Below, piece after piece: positions 41,963-55,400 of a stretch of 64,000 nt of DNA. Each line of letters begins with the position of its first letter. Position 1 is the stretch's first letter. The notes under the pieces are model-generated. The model made no database searches. It saw only the letters and a program-made list of their open reading frames with translations, and was not told where the DNA came from. The position numbers and the translations under genes were made by a program. This DNA comes from Branchiostoma belcheri (taxonomy: Eukaryota > Chordata > Leptocardii > Amphioxiformes > Branchiostomatidae), in the NCBI RefSeq assembly GCF_001625305.1, contig NW_017804220.1:660653-724652 (forward strand), given 5' to 3'.

Positions 41963-42345
41963 GGCCATGCTGATTTGATTATATGGACGACATCCTCTGG
42001 GAACCCCAAAACTGATGCGAGCGTGTGAATAAAAAACAGTTTTGCAAAAAAAAAAAGTTGCTTTCATTATGAAATCTATGGATCATGAAGGTTGAACCTA
42101 TGAGTATGGTTTGGTGGATAATCTATTCTTCAAATTCATTTCTTTACTTTTTCGTCTTTTTTTTGTTTGATTTTGACATTCTACGACATCGTTTTTAAAT
42201 ATTCTTTTTGCAACTTATGGTAATATTTGCTCATTTTGTAACTGTTTTGTACGATTTATTGTATGGTTGAAAACCTTTTTTTTTTTGGAAACTGTGTGGA
42301 TGTCATTCATAATAATAACCATATAACGAAATCAACATGGCTTTA
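41963..42345. mobile_element. GGCC-type MITE (GATTTGATTATATGG subfamily)
   Basis: Left end AGGCCATGCTGATTTGATTA; right end CGAAATCAACATGGCTTTA, decayed. The interior matches the 18606 copy in inverted orientation (for example TTCTACGACATCG against CGATGTCGTAGAA-like sequence). Confidence 0.75.
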
Positions 42346-42692
42346 TGAAACCTTTAACACATGTGTACATGTATCATCATTTACCATATTATATGAGAAG
42401 TTTATGACAGTGAACATATGGTAGAGAATTTAACAGTACTGAAGCCCTAAGTATTTTTTGACCTTGGAGCAATAAGACGAAATTTCATCAGGCAATTTAC
42501 AGGCACAAAACAGACTGCAACAGTTTCTATCTACCTGTAAAAATATACCTATATCATACAATAATCATACAGTAACCTTATTACTTACATGTATATTTCT
42601 TCCTACAAAGTACTAGTATTGCTCTTTTCACAGCAAGGCAGACTACATTGTACATCAAGGCAGCAAAATTCCACAGTCTGGTGTGTGGTGTT

Positions 42693-42903
42693 TAAAGTTA
42701 AAACTTTTGGTCCAAAATTATCTCACCTAGAGCTTTCGACCAGTCACTCTGGTCTTCCTCAGTCGACTGACCCAGTGAAGCTTGTCACGTGGCTTCTTTG
42801 AAGTGTGACGTCAACACTGGGTCAAAGGTCGACCAGAGTGACTGGTCGAAAGCTCTAGGTGAGAGAATTTTTTTGTGTTGGACCAAAAGTTTTAACTTTA
42901 AAC
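42693..42903. mobile_element. MITE, AAGTTAAAACTTTTG family
   Basis: Ends AAAGTTAAAACTTTTGGTCC and GGACCAAAAGTTTTAACTTT are exact inverses, with the inner CTAGAGCTTTCGACCAGTC pair in both orientations. It is the cleanest of three copies in the window. Confidence 0.9.
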
Positions 42904-43148
42904 ATGTAACTACCAACACAGATGAACTTCTATGATAGTCAAGAGTGGTGTATGTGACAGTTCCTTTGTCATAAGTTAACATGACAAGTTGCAATGATAT
43001 GTTTAAGTTGTGTGATAATATCTGTGCAGTACTAATGAGACATACAGTTGAACTTGAAGTGATAACTAGTGCATCACTCTCCTGTGAACATTTGTGAGTT
43101 AACAGTCTTACTTTTTAAGAAGTATCCTTAAGTCCTATATTACACCTC

Positions 43149-43464
43149 CAGGGGTGCCAGAGTATACAGTGCAATTTTACGGAATACAGTGAATTTTACG
43201 GAATACAGTGCAATTTTACGGAATATAGTGCAATTTTACGGAATACAGTGCAATTTTACGGAATACAGTGAAATCGCATTAGTATACAGTGCAATTTCAT
43301 GGAATACAGTGCCATCGTATTAGTATACAGTGCAATTTTACTAGTAAAATTTTACTAGTAAAATTGCACTGTATACTAATATGTATACTAATATGTATAC
43401 TAATATGTACTGTATTCTGTACTGTAAAATTGCATTGTATACATTTGTACTCTGGCACCCCTGA
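43149..43464. mobile_element. MITE built of 20-bp tandem repeats, TIR AGGGGTGCCAGAGTA
   Basis: The ends AGGGGTGCCAGAGTATACA and the inverse TACTCTGGCACCCCT enclose about ten copies of GGAATACAGTGCAATTTTAC. A palindrome (TTTTACTAGTAAAATTTTACTAGTAAAA) in the middle reverses the repeat orientation. Confidence 0.85.
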
Positions 43465-43532
43465 CCCCTGTCAGTTAACATGTTCACACTACTCTATATA
43501 GTAAGTTACTAAGTACATAATCAGCTTTTTAA

Positions 43533-44208
43533 GGCCACACTGACTTAATATATGGATGACATCTGCGTGCAACAATTGTTTTTCCATTCCTCCTGAAACT
43601 GTTTGCAACCATACAGTATTTTAACTTCCATGAAAAATGAAGGTAATGTTTTGGTCTGTCTGTCTGTCTGTCTGTGTGTTTTCGCACATTTGCAGTCATC
43701 ATAACTTCAGAACGCCTTTATGTTAATGTGGACATGTTGAAATGAAACATTGCCAAAGGATAGGAATCTCAAATGCAAAATATTGTAATTTGAGTTAAGG
43801 AAACCATAAGTTAAAATAGATTATGAAAATCACAACCTTATTTCCATAATCAATGAGACAAAAAACATATTTACATATTTCATGGTGGTATGAGCTCTCT
43901 GAAGTCTTGTTTTGGTACTTAAAGGATGACAGGGGGAAACAAAAAACCCAGAGGAATGGAAGCAGGGCTCAAATTTTCACCTGCACTACCAAGTATTATG
44001 CAGCAAAGGTGAAGTATACAAAGGTAATTTAAAATAATTTATTGTATGATATACATTGTGCTATGCTCTGTGTGTTCAATGATTTTTTGTTCAACCTTCC
44101 CCACCATTCAAATTTCAAAAAGAAGGCAAATTTTTTATATTTGCATGCTCGCATCACTTTTGGTGTGCCCAGAGGATGTCATCCATATAGTCAAATCAGT
44201 ATGGCCTT
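43533..44208. mobile_element. long GGCC-type MITE
   Basis: The ends AGGCCACACTGACTTAATAT..GGATGACATC and GGATGTCATCCATAT..AATCAGTATGGCCT are inverses. The interior has TCTG microrepeats (43655-43675) and no intact ORF. Confidence 0.75.
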
Positions 44209-44389
44209 ACCGTATCATAATCATACACATAAAGAATTACTAGTAGTTTCACAGCAACAAAAGTTGTATGGCAAGACACGGAGCACGATGTCTACTGAAA
44301 TATGAGGTACAACAGAAAGGTAGTAAGTTGAAACCCTGTTCATAATTTATGATTAACAAATTTGTTAGAAACTGTTTCTAATACTGAAT

Positions 44390-44470
44390 AGCAAAGTTCT
44401 GTTATCACAACCATTTATTTTTTACGAGCCTCGCAAAAAATAAATGGTTGCGATCAAAGAACTTTGCTAC
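44390..44470. repeat. 81-bp near-perfect hairpin
   Basis: AGCAAAGTTCTGTTATCACAACCATTTATTTTTT.. is mirrored by ..AAAAAATAAATGGTTGCGATCAAAGAACTTTGCT around a CGAGCCTCG centre. It is small enough to be a miniature element or a transcribed hairpin. No mature-RNA evidence can be read from sequence. Confidence 0.75.
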
Positions 44471-44950
44471 TTATTCGTTTACCAACCTGATGAAATTATT
44501 TACGGATGTTTCTTTCTAATACTGCAACACAGTTAACTCCAAATAAAACTCCACATTAAATACCAATCAAACACATAGAATAAAGATAACCTGGTGACCA
44601 AACTTTTAAATCGTCTCTTCCGTAAAGCTTTTTGTACGTGGTAAAATGAGACATATACTGTAGTACAGATCTCGAATAACTTCCCTTCCTATGCACTTTA
44701 CACCAATTTTTAAGTTATTTCATGTGCAAAAATGGTGCAAATCGTGTTTAAAATGTGATTGAAAGCTACTTGAATCTGTACTGTGCATGTTTTAGCAACA
44801 ATGGTTCACAAAAGAATCCTATCGTCAAGCAGACTGATCAATGGCAAAATATTTTGTGACCATGGTTTAAAAGTAAATCAGCAATGTCATTGTGATCACT
44901 CAGACACAGTGTAATTACTGTACAACATACTTTACATCTACCACAGACTG

Positions 44951-45136
44951 TCTCACACGTGTAGACCTCACACGTGTAGACCTCACACGTGTAGACCTCA
45001 CACGTGTAGACCTCACACGTGTAGACCTCACACGTGTAGACCTCACACGTGTAGACCTCAAAACGTGTAGACCTCACACGTGTAGACCTCACACGTGTAG
45101 ACCTCACACGTGTAGACCTCACACGTGTAGACCTCA
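44951..45136. repeat. 15-bp minisatellite CACACGTGTAGACCT, about 12 copies
   Basis: Near-perfect 15-bp units, each containing the palindrome ACACGTGT with a CACGTG E-box core. One unit is altered to AAACGTG (45061). Because 15 is a multiple of three both strands stay open (LTRVD and VRST repeats); I do not regard these as proteins. Confidence 0.95.
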
Positions 45137-45414
45137 CAACAGAGCAGCAAGGCAAACATGTAAAATACAGACACAGCATACACAATTATACTAGCTAGCA
45201 TTCTGCACCCAATAATACTGTACAGTAATGTACACACTTAAATCCATAAGGATGTTCAAATAGACCATATATTAAAAAGGGCGCATCACCACTGAATTCT
45301 TTATTACATATTGCTATAAGCTAACCCCTCACTATCCAACCACCTTAATTTTAGCTTTAAGGACTTAAAAGTTTGGTCTTCTGTTTTGAAGTCTTTTTTT
45401 TGCAAAGACTAAAT

Positions 45415-45690
45415 CACTGTGCAATGGCCAAGTGGGTACAGTGCTCGCCTTGCATTCAGTGGGTTGTGAGTTCGATCCCTGGCCCAGTCATACCAAAGAC
45501 TTTAAAAATGGTAAATACTGCTTTCTCTGCTTTAAGTACTCGGTATTTGGGAATGAGTATGAGAGTTAGGCACACACAGCCAGAAATGGACTAGCCCCTT
45601 GCTCTAACAATTGCACAACTGTGTGGCCCATGGGCTACAGAAACGGAGATGGGCACTGCCCTGTGCACCACGTGGTGTGGGAAGTAATTT
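45415..45690 (+). mobile_element. tRNA-derived SINE
   Basis: The head has A-box-like TGGCCAAGTGGG and B box GAGTTCGATCC (45469). The body includes GGTATTTGGGAATGAG and CTGTGTGGCCCATGGGCTAC. The head is too diverged to be a functional tRNA. Confidence 0.65.
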
Positions 45691-46419
45691 CAAACTAACT
45701 AATCTCCATTCAAAGATATCATATCTTCTTAATCTATTGAGGAAGCTTTCAACCAAGAGTTGTTGTTTATTTTGAAAAGTAGAGCTAGTTTCGTATACTG
45801 GCTTGGTACACTTTGCTAGGTCGAAATGTAAGCCAAAGCAAAGACATTTTGTTGACTTAACATTTTGCTACTTCTACTTGTAGCACTGCCAATACAAAAT
45901 TTTGAATTGTACTTTTTGAAAAAAAAAAGATCAATAACTAAGTTGATGTCATGGCTGTCTCTATGTGGGATCAAACACCATATTTTATGTGGTCAGAATT
46001 CAATGTAATACATGTATAAGAGTTGATCCTTTGTATTGAAAGTACATGTATACATAAATACACACAAAAAAATCTCATCTTTCACAACTTATGGTCACAA
46101 AAACCCAAATTTATCCGGTAGACAAGTTTATTTCTTAAAAATGTTTTTGTGAAATTTCAATGGGGTTGTTTTCTAAACAAGGGTGCACTTTTACCTCTGT
46201 TCCAGAGAAGAAAAAAGAAATTATGACAAATGAATGTATTCTGAACAGTTTTTAGTATGATCCATTATAATTTTTGACTTTCTAAATTGAGTGGTGCAGG
46301 TAAATTTTTCTTGTGCGGCTATGGAGAAAAAAGTATTTTGACCCCTGAATGTTACTACTCTGTATCTAAACAGTGTTGTATCGGTGGTTTCATGGCTTGA
46401 TCCAGGATTGGCTGCTAAC

Positions 46420-49400
46420 TCATGACTCGATCGATCTCACCCAGTCATGTGGCACTCTCCCAAACTGTGAAACATACAAAATAGAGCGTTGATGAAGGTT
46501 AGACCATAGTTCTGAGGGCTTGAAACTAACGGTGTCCCGATGGCCAGTGACTACTAAAATTTAAGCTGGAACAACTAAAAAGACAATTTGGGACATTTTT
46601 GGGACAATAGAAAAATTATAACAGCATCAAAATGTTGTTTGGCTCCAGAAAAAGCTCCCCAAAAGACGCAATTATGGCGAGCATGGAAGTCAGAGCATGG
46701 AAGTCAGAACATAAGCAAAATAAAGCTGACTTCAAGTTCACTTCCTGAAAAAACAGGTTGGGACAGTTCACCCCACTTCGGGACAATTGAAAATTTTCAG
46801 GACAGTGCTGGGACAATAGGAAAAAATTATTTCGAAGCCTGGTTCTATGGTTAGACATCCAAGTAATTGAGAAAACTGTTACTCAAGCAAGTGAACATAG
46901 ATGTTTTACATTGTGTGAGTTCCCAACTCATTCTCAAGAAGGATTCAATCTTAAAGAGTAAAAAAAAAAGAGAGAGACCTGGATATCTGTGAGCTCTTGA
47001 TACAGCCTCCTGCACACCACGGCTCCTGTGTCCATGGTGGGGATGTGCAGGTCCTGAAAATCCAAACAGAAAACAAAATTTTAGGAAAGAAATTGGATTC
47101 TATTTATTATCCACGCTCATTTCGAACATATAAAATTTAATCTACACTAAGGCCACACCAATTTAATTTCTTGGTTAACAGATTCGCCCGCTTCATTTTT
47201 TCTGATTTGCAAATAAAATTAAAAATTCAGAATCAACCGCAAAATGCTGATATTTTGCCCTGAACAGTTGAAAACAGTCCTTTTCTTCCCAGTTGTTGCA
47301 GTTATTCCATCTTTCAATGCAATGTTATCATAATTAAAAGTTCAAAATTCATTGTTTAAATCTGAACCGGCCTGGTGTGTTGACTTCATGGCTCCTATTG
47401 TACCATTTTGGGCCATAATAGGATGCCTAGGTCTGTTTTATTTTTATTTTTTTTCGCCCGCCCGCTCCATTATTTTTCTAGAAAAATCCGTTAACCAAGA
47501 AATTAAATTGGTGTGGCCTTATCTACAAGCAGCGTGTTTCAGTACCCAAGACAGTGTCCATTATTTGGCCAGACAGTATCAACTGGACACTGTCTTTACT
47601 AACTTTAATATGTGGTAATGTGGTCTGTAGTTAGGGTTGTGGACTCAGAATGATATCTTAATTCAAAGGATCTGGGTTCAAATCCAGATGACGTACATGT
47701 ATACAAAGCTGGAGGTTACTTTCAAGATCCTGCCACACTAGTATAGAAAAGAGTAGGGGACCTTCCCAATGTGAGTAGTTCAAACCTTACAGTCTGGTCT
47801 CAGGTTTGACACCTTGAAGAGGTGATAGTCACCTGCTATGTCAATCTTTTCACAAATATGGTAAAACTTATAAATTAGATTCTGTTTGGAAATTTATTTA
47901 GTCTACTGAAAGAGCCATAAAATTCTCAGAAAGAACAATAATTTAAGTACATCCTAAAGCAAAGCACGCACATATATCTGAATATAATAATTATGTATAA
48001 ATTGTAATTTAGGAAAACTTGTTCACCTTTTCCCCATACAGAATTCTGTCTATGGGACAGACCACGCAGGCTGTACCAGCACCAAACAACTCTTTAACCT
48101 GGGGGGGGGGGATATAGTAACGAGGGTTAAAACATAAATATCATCTCAAGTCATACAGTATAGATCTCAATTAACTTCCCTTCCTCTTTATTCTACAAGC
48201 AGCTTTATCTTGTTTCTTTCTTGTACAAAAGTTGCATTCAGATTTTCACATTCAAATGATAGAAAATTGTGTAACGCATGGTTAAAACTCATGCAAAAGC
48301 CATGGTAAACCACATGCACTAATTAGCTGCAATCACATGATATTACATATTTATATATAATTTTCAAGCACAGACTAAATCAAATTATAGAAATAGAACA
48401 TAATGAACAATGGGATATCATTATATACAGACAATCCCCATATAACGTTACCTTTAAAAAAAACTGTCCTTGATTTTTATGTATCATCCCACACGATAGT
48501 ACATGTATGTCAACTATGTATCTCTTTTTAATGTAACATTGTGAATATTAATAAAGTTTGAAAAATAATTAAAAAAAATGATATTACATAAACTTCTACA
48601 TTCGTACACATTTTACACAAGAAATGAAAGCGATTAAAACGAGATATGTATGGCTTTTGCATTCATTGTTAAACAAAAAATACACTAAATCATGTTTTGC
48701 ATGACTTTTGATCATGATTTCCACATGCATGTAGATGTTACATGTAAGTTACTAGTAATAGTAAAATATAGCCTACTCTGTTGTCCTCAAGTCCTTTGAC
48801 CAAATCATGCATTGTGAAGGTTCTCTCTGTCACTTTGCACTCATTCTGTAAAACAAGGTTGAAAATCAATAAATGGTCTGAAATTCTTTTCTAATGCTAT
48901 ACAAAGGTCGTTAAAATTCTTTGTTGATTGTTATGTTTACCTTAAGCTTGTGGTTATTGTAAAATGTCAATGCAATTCAGACGTGCCCAAAGTACTTCGG
49001 CACGTCTGCCATGTTGATATTTAATAAAGATTTGATTTGTGTCACAATTTTGATGAATACATTAAATTTTGAGTATTTTTTAAGAATAAACTGAGCAGTA
49101 GTTTGTTAGGCTACACCATATGCAAAGGTAAACAATTTTTTTGCTTCTTTCTTTGCAAATGTTACCTTCTAACTGTAATTCCTCACTTTTTTCATCATGA
49201 TTTTACATGACATTGTATGTTCACAGTTTTAACAGTCACTTCAGTCTTTACTGTGAACTTATCATAATTACCATCAACAATTAATAATTCCTCAACTTTC
49301 TTTTTTCTGTATCTGTCGCACAATGAACACAAACATGTCCATTTTTGTCAGACCTTGAAATTTTGTTACCATGGACATGCACAAAGTGAATTACAGTATT

Positions 49401-52400
49401 GTTAAAATGTATATTTTGGGCATTTTGAGTGGTTATAATTGGCAAAATGTATATTCTGGGCATTTTCTACAAAACAAATAAACATGACAGTATTGTTAAT
49501 GTACTGACCCATCCCCGTGCCAGGTCCAGTAGACTTCTCCTGGTCACTCCTGGAAGGATGATTCCCTCTAGTGGAGGTGTCACCAGCTCTGGCTCTAAAC
49601 AACAGTTCAAAGTCAATCTGGTACATGTTCATTTTTGCAGTGTAACTTACACTCACTTACCATTTGACAACATAAAATGTCTGTAAACTACATAAGGGAG
49701 ATCCGATCCGCGGGAGGGCTGGGACCGAGGGTGATGCGGAATACACTATGTTGCATTTTATTTATGTCATACCCACCCGAGTAAACATGCCTTTCATGAT
49801 CAATGCGAAATGAGCGAAAATTTGGTGTCCCTAAACCCAAAAAATGCAACAACATCAGTTCCAAATTTTCGAAAGCGGTGCACGCGGTTAGGGCGAAACG
49901 CATACGAATCGTTACATGAAACATTTGGAAGCCCAGGCCGTACGCGTAAAGACGCTGAGGCCGCACTGTAAAGTACGGCCCGGTCTGGAACACCCGTACT
50001 GAACGTAATTGCAGCCCAGGTACGACAAAAAAAAAACGTTAACGTTGAATGTTGCTGAACTTAACTCACCTCCACTTTCATTCTCCCAGTACATAAAGAT
50101 ATTCATGGTGCCAACCTCTGTTAGCTGTAGGAAGAAAACAATGACTTTGAAGACTTACAGAATGCAATAAAAAGAAGTGCAACGCTGTAGTCAAGTTATT
50201 GATAGAAACATTTTGAAACAGAACTTTTAAGTCAAATTATTGGAACAATGTTCTAGCCAGTCTGAAATTATTTTGTGTCATATATATTAGATTATAGGAA
50301 ATTGGAATGAAGTCCCAATCCAGGGTGCAAAATACCTGGTTGCCCGGTTGCCCCGGGCAACCCAATTTTACTTAGGGCAGCCTATTTTTGAACCTAGGTA
50401 GCCCAGTTAGCTACCTGAATTTTAAGAATGCCCCCCCCCCCCGAAATCATGGCTTGCACCACTGTATCTGGCAGATCCTTTTTAATTTTAGGTATTAATG
50501 GCTATTACTAGTATCAGTTAACTTAAGGCTGTTGGAAATATTGTCAAAGGCTTATGTACATGTATGTAACATACTTAAATGTAATTTGAGGAAAGTAGCA
50601 ACTTATAGGTGGGGCAACCTAAAGTTCTGATGGGCAACCTAATTTTTGCCGTAGGTTGCCCAGTGGGTTCAAAAAAGTATTTTGTACACTGCAAACTGAC
50701 CTGATGATCGTCTCCGTACAGCCAGAGAACCTGCTGGCACCCACGCCGCTCTGCCTCCTTCTGGATCCGAATTGTAGGGCCGTAGTTCCTGCAAACACAG
50801 CAAAATATTATCTCTTCAGCTATATGTACATATTATTGCCATTCAAGCCATTAGGTCACAGCAAGTAATTTTTATGGATGACATCAGCGCGCACATCAAT
50901 TTTCGCCTGATTTGGGAAGAAAAAAACAAGAAATTTTGTTGCCTTCTGACAGTGATCACTGGTCAACATGAAAATGGGCAAAGATGTCTGTTACCATCCC
51001 GGAAGGTGGCTGGCAGATAGGTATGAAGAGAGGAGATAAGAAAAGGCTCTGATTTAATGTTTTGTTTCTTACTTTGATGCAGTGATATGTGATGTTGGCT
51101 GTATATATGTGATGTTCCCACTGAATCAAAACCATTTGTACGATGATTGAGTCAAAATTCTAAAATGTAGGAACCCTGTTTTTTTGGCCCGTCTTGTTTT
51201 TTTTTTTGCCCGATCGCACTAGATTTGGAGTCTGCGGAGGATGTCATCCATAAAATTTACTTGCTGTGGCCTAATATTCCAAACACAAGCCGAACACCCC
51301 ACTTACGAGCCGAGCTTGTAGTTCCCGACGCCGCCCTTGAAAGCGCGGATGTACTGCGGGTCCGCCATGAGAGATACCGGGTTGAACGTTCCCGTCTTGA
51401 AGTACGCGCCGACGGGACCCAGCAGCACGAACAACATGGCTTCTTCTGCCTGTGACACTCCGAGGGTGGGCTGTAGGATAAATCAATATGAAATGAATTT
51501 GTTAATACAACACTTATCTACATGCTGAGTTGAAACTACATTATCCCAATATATATTGACTCAAAATTCTGACGGGAAATGGTTACTGGAAGGGCCTTTG
51601 GCTGATTTTTAGGGTACCACCCATAAAATAAAGGACTCAACTTGGAGCTTGTTTCTGCAGTTTCATCTTGGAGTTTGTTTGTTCAGTTTTAAATACCCGA
51701 ACTATGAAATACTGATTGAAATGTGCTAATCTGAAGCAGTATGTATCACTATCATAAAGATTGCCTTATTCCGAATATTTCCAGTTTTACTGCTCTGAAA
51801 TCGCATAGGATGCCTTTAAACACGTGGGTGGCCTCTTCAACAGTAAATTGTTGATTTCTAAGAGGGCCCAAGATTTCCAAGAGGGCCCAGGATCATGATA
51901 ATTTTTCAAAGCAAGTATGATGCTTATTAGCAACTATCTATCGAGGATGAGCAGTGTGACAATACCTTTTAAGTTATTTTAAATTCATCTGCACAATTTG
52001 TATAATTAAATTATACTGGTAAGGAGGAAAAAGTCCTTCAACCGAAACCTGTAAGTTTTTGTAAAAACTCTTTATTCCTCCACCAGAAATAACACTGACA
52101 GAAAGACAAAATTGGTTATAAAGCAACATTCACTCCTTCCCTACCTCTGTGCCTATCAGAGTAGGTCTGATGTAAAGGCTACAGTCTTTAGCAGCGGGGA
52201 CCCAGTCTCTGTCAACTTCTATCAACTTGGAGATGCACTGGATCAGCTCCTCACCATCAAAACTCTGAGAGGAAAAAAACACACATGTGATCAGGATACG
52301 TGCATCTCACATTCAAGTTTCTTTCTCCATTTCCTCTGTGGTACACAGCCTGCAGTACCTGTCATACTCTCTAGGAGGCAGTTTTTATTTCCTAGCTGCT

Positions 52401-55400
52401 GCCCTCTGCAACAAGCATCAAAAGCATGACACAGGCATCTCATATATATTCTAGTTATTTTCCTGCATGAAATATCCGGTAAGCTATACGATTTCTCCTG
52501 TGTTTCAAGGACTGCAGTACCTGCCCTACTCTATAGGAGGCAGTGCAGTTTTTTTCTTCCAACCTGCTGCCCTCTGCAAGGAGCTTCATATTTGACTCAA
52601 ATATTGAGTAACAAGATTTATTGTTACAAGGCCTGCAGTACCAGTCCTACTCTCTAGGAGGCAGTTTTTCCTTACCTTCTGCTTCACAGATAAGAGAAAT
52701 AGTGGATCATTTATTCCTTTATAATAGTGACAAAGACTAAGAGTTATAGAGTAAAAAATTTGGGTCTGATTTCTTGTGTTGGAAATGAAAGTTCAAACTT
52801 GCTTTATGATGACTTCTACCGACACAGATGAACTTTCAAAGATAAAAGAACCTTGGGCGTAGGAAAAAAAAAGTTGTGTTTCCTGTTTCAATCTTGAAAA
52901 AATTAGGGTCGGTAGGTGGGGATTATCTTTTTTCCTTTCTTTTTTATTAGACTTTGGCAATCCCTAGACTAGTGATCCTACTTGTGATCTAATTTATACA
53001 ATACAGTTTTACAAAGTAAAACTTGCACGAGGACACATTTTGAATGTCATTGTTGAAAAACTGATTGCACAATGTTTCATCACTGAGGTGTCAGATAATG
53101 GAGCTAGAAAAGGTTGATCAGCTCGAAAAATTTATCTTCCTTGCAGTTTTTTCTAGGGTCGATCGGAAACAGGAAACACAACATTTTTTTCCTTGACTTG
53201 CAGGCGTTCAGGACGAGTAACTTACAGGTAGTGCGGCTCGAGCGGCTGAGTTGTTCATCCGTTCCATGTTGGCTTCAGGTCGAAACAGTCGCAGTTTGTC
53301 ATCTATTCCTCGGTATGCCTTCATGCCTTCAAACAGCTGCAAGTACAACCAAAGGGGATGAATGAGAGGGAATATTTTGTATCTGTACCTGTATTTGGCC
53401 TGTATATAATGAATGTTTTATTGCAAATTCATACCAGAGGGCTAATTGCAGGAACAGAAAAAAAATTTGGTATAGAAAAAAAAGATAATTGTACATGCAC
53501 AATCATAGAACTACTGATAAATACTAAGAAACTCCTAGTAAAAACTACTGGGTTTGACTTCTTTTTTTGAAGACAGAGGAAGACAAAGGATCCCACTTTT
53601 TCTGTAATTTGTGGGTTTTCGGATGTTAAGAGGAGAGTAGTTTTCATTTGTGTATGTGTGAAAGTTTGGGTAGAATTTGGAGGCTACGTCAAAGAGTTCG
53701 TTTTGTTCCTTGCTATAGAGGGTACAATTTGAGATAAAATGCATTTCGTCTTCCACCATATTCAACCCTTCGGTGTTATATACAATGTTATAATTTATAT
53801 AACACCAACTTTGCAGGCACGCGGCATGGCGGCAGCTGGCTACACAAGTACATTACACTGAACAACTTGTTGCACCAAACCCTTGAAGATCTAACTATTT
53901 AACATTGTTTAAAAAGCTGTCTAAATTTCTCTCTAATGATAATGCCCCTGCTGTACTTGTTGACAGGAAGTTCCACTCTGCGATAGTTCTAGCAACGAAT
54001 GAGTTTTTGAACACCTCAATCCTTGGTTGATAACTCTGATACTTGAAGGCATGACTATTTCTTGTTCTTTTCTGACCTGGTATTAGGTACTTCGTAGTTG
54101 GGACGTCCAACAGTTTATTACTCATTTTGTACATCATGGACAGTCTTGACATTCTACGTCTGTCTTCCTGTTTTTTCCACTAGAGCTATCATAGAGTAGA
54201 ACTTGCTGCCATCCAACGTAAGTGCCATCATTGCTAGATAGCTTTAAACAGCACTTACATGTACAGCAAGATGTGCCTTGATGAAGATGACAATCATACT
54301 GTAATCGAAACCTCAGCTCTTGTCAAGTGGTTTTTTAATAAAGAACTTCGCTATTTAAAGAGAGGATATTTTTCAAGAACAGTAATGCCTAATGGAGACT
54401 CTTGGGTAATACATGTAAATCTCAACACATTATAAAGGACCGTTGGGAAGATGTACTTTAAAGTGTGCTAAATAAAGCAAAGCAGTTAAATGCGGCATCA
54501 CCCTACAAGTGGTGCTTACCAAATGCCATCTTATGAAGTGTTTTTTGGATGCTGTGTCAAGTCTTGGACTATAATAGCTATTCCAGTACTCGCCACATTG
54601 CAATTCAAGGATTTTATGGGATATAATTAATGCTTTTGACATTTCACTAATTGCCTTGAAGATTAAGTCTTCTCCAGGCTTCTCCGAAGTGACACTTCAG
54701 TGCTGGATCTACCGGCAGACTGTTACGGCATCCTAGCAGCAAAACACATACAAGCTTGTCATACTTTCAATTATAGCAGCTGCCATTTTTCATCAGCACT
54801 TTTACATGTAGCACACTTTGCTCAAGGGATCTGTATGATCTGTTTTCAATGTGGGAAAGCCTGTCCCTTTTTAGATCTCCATTAGCAACGCCTAGAGTCT
54901 ACCTGAAGGTACGAGTTGTTTTACTGCGTTTTTTCTTCTGGGGAGATCAGAGGAAAGATCTGGCCTGCATTTGGTCTTTGCCAGAGGAGGATAGTTATTT
55001 TTTACTGTATATATAATATAGTGTTGGTAAATAGCTTTCAAAACACCTAAAGAGCAATAATAAAACTTTGCGCCTTCATAAATACATGTCAGGTGTGAAC
55101 TTTTCTGCTGAAAAATGAGGCAACGTGGAATGATGGTACAGGGATACAATACAGAATGTGTTTGGAAGAAATTAAAGAAAAAGTAGATGTCTTTTTCTTT
55201 CAGTTTTCAGCCGATTTACACACGGGCAAAAACCTCACGGTACACAAACCATATCCGCACACGAACGTACGTTTAGATTGTACGCCAGCCCTCATGGTAA
55301 CGTATGACTTTGAACATAGCCTTTCTTGACATATGATGTAACGTCAAAGCAGGCAGATATACAAGCAGGAAAAACTTGACATATGGAGTTTTCGTTCGCT

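Noticed and set aside
44838..45194. Repeat proteins LTRVDLTRVD (plus) and VRSTRVRST (minus)
   Set aside because: Both arise from a 15-bp minisatellite; neither has gene structure.
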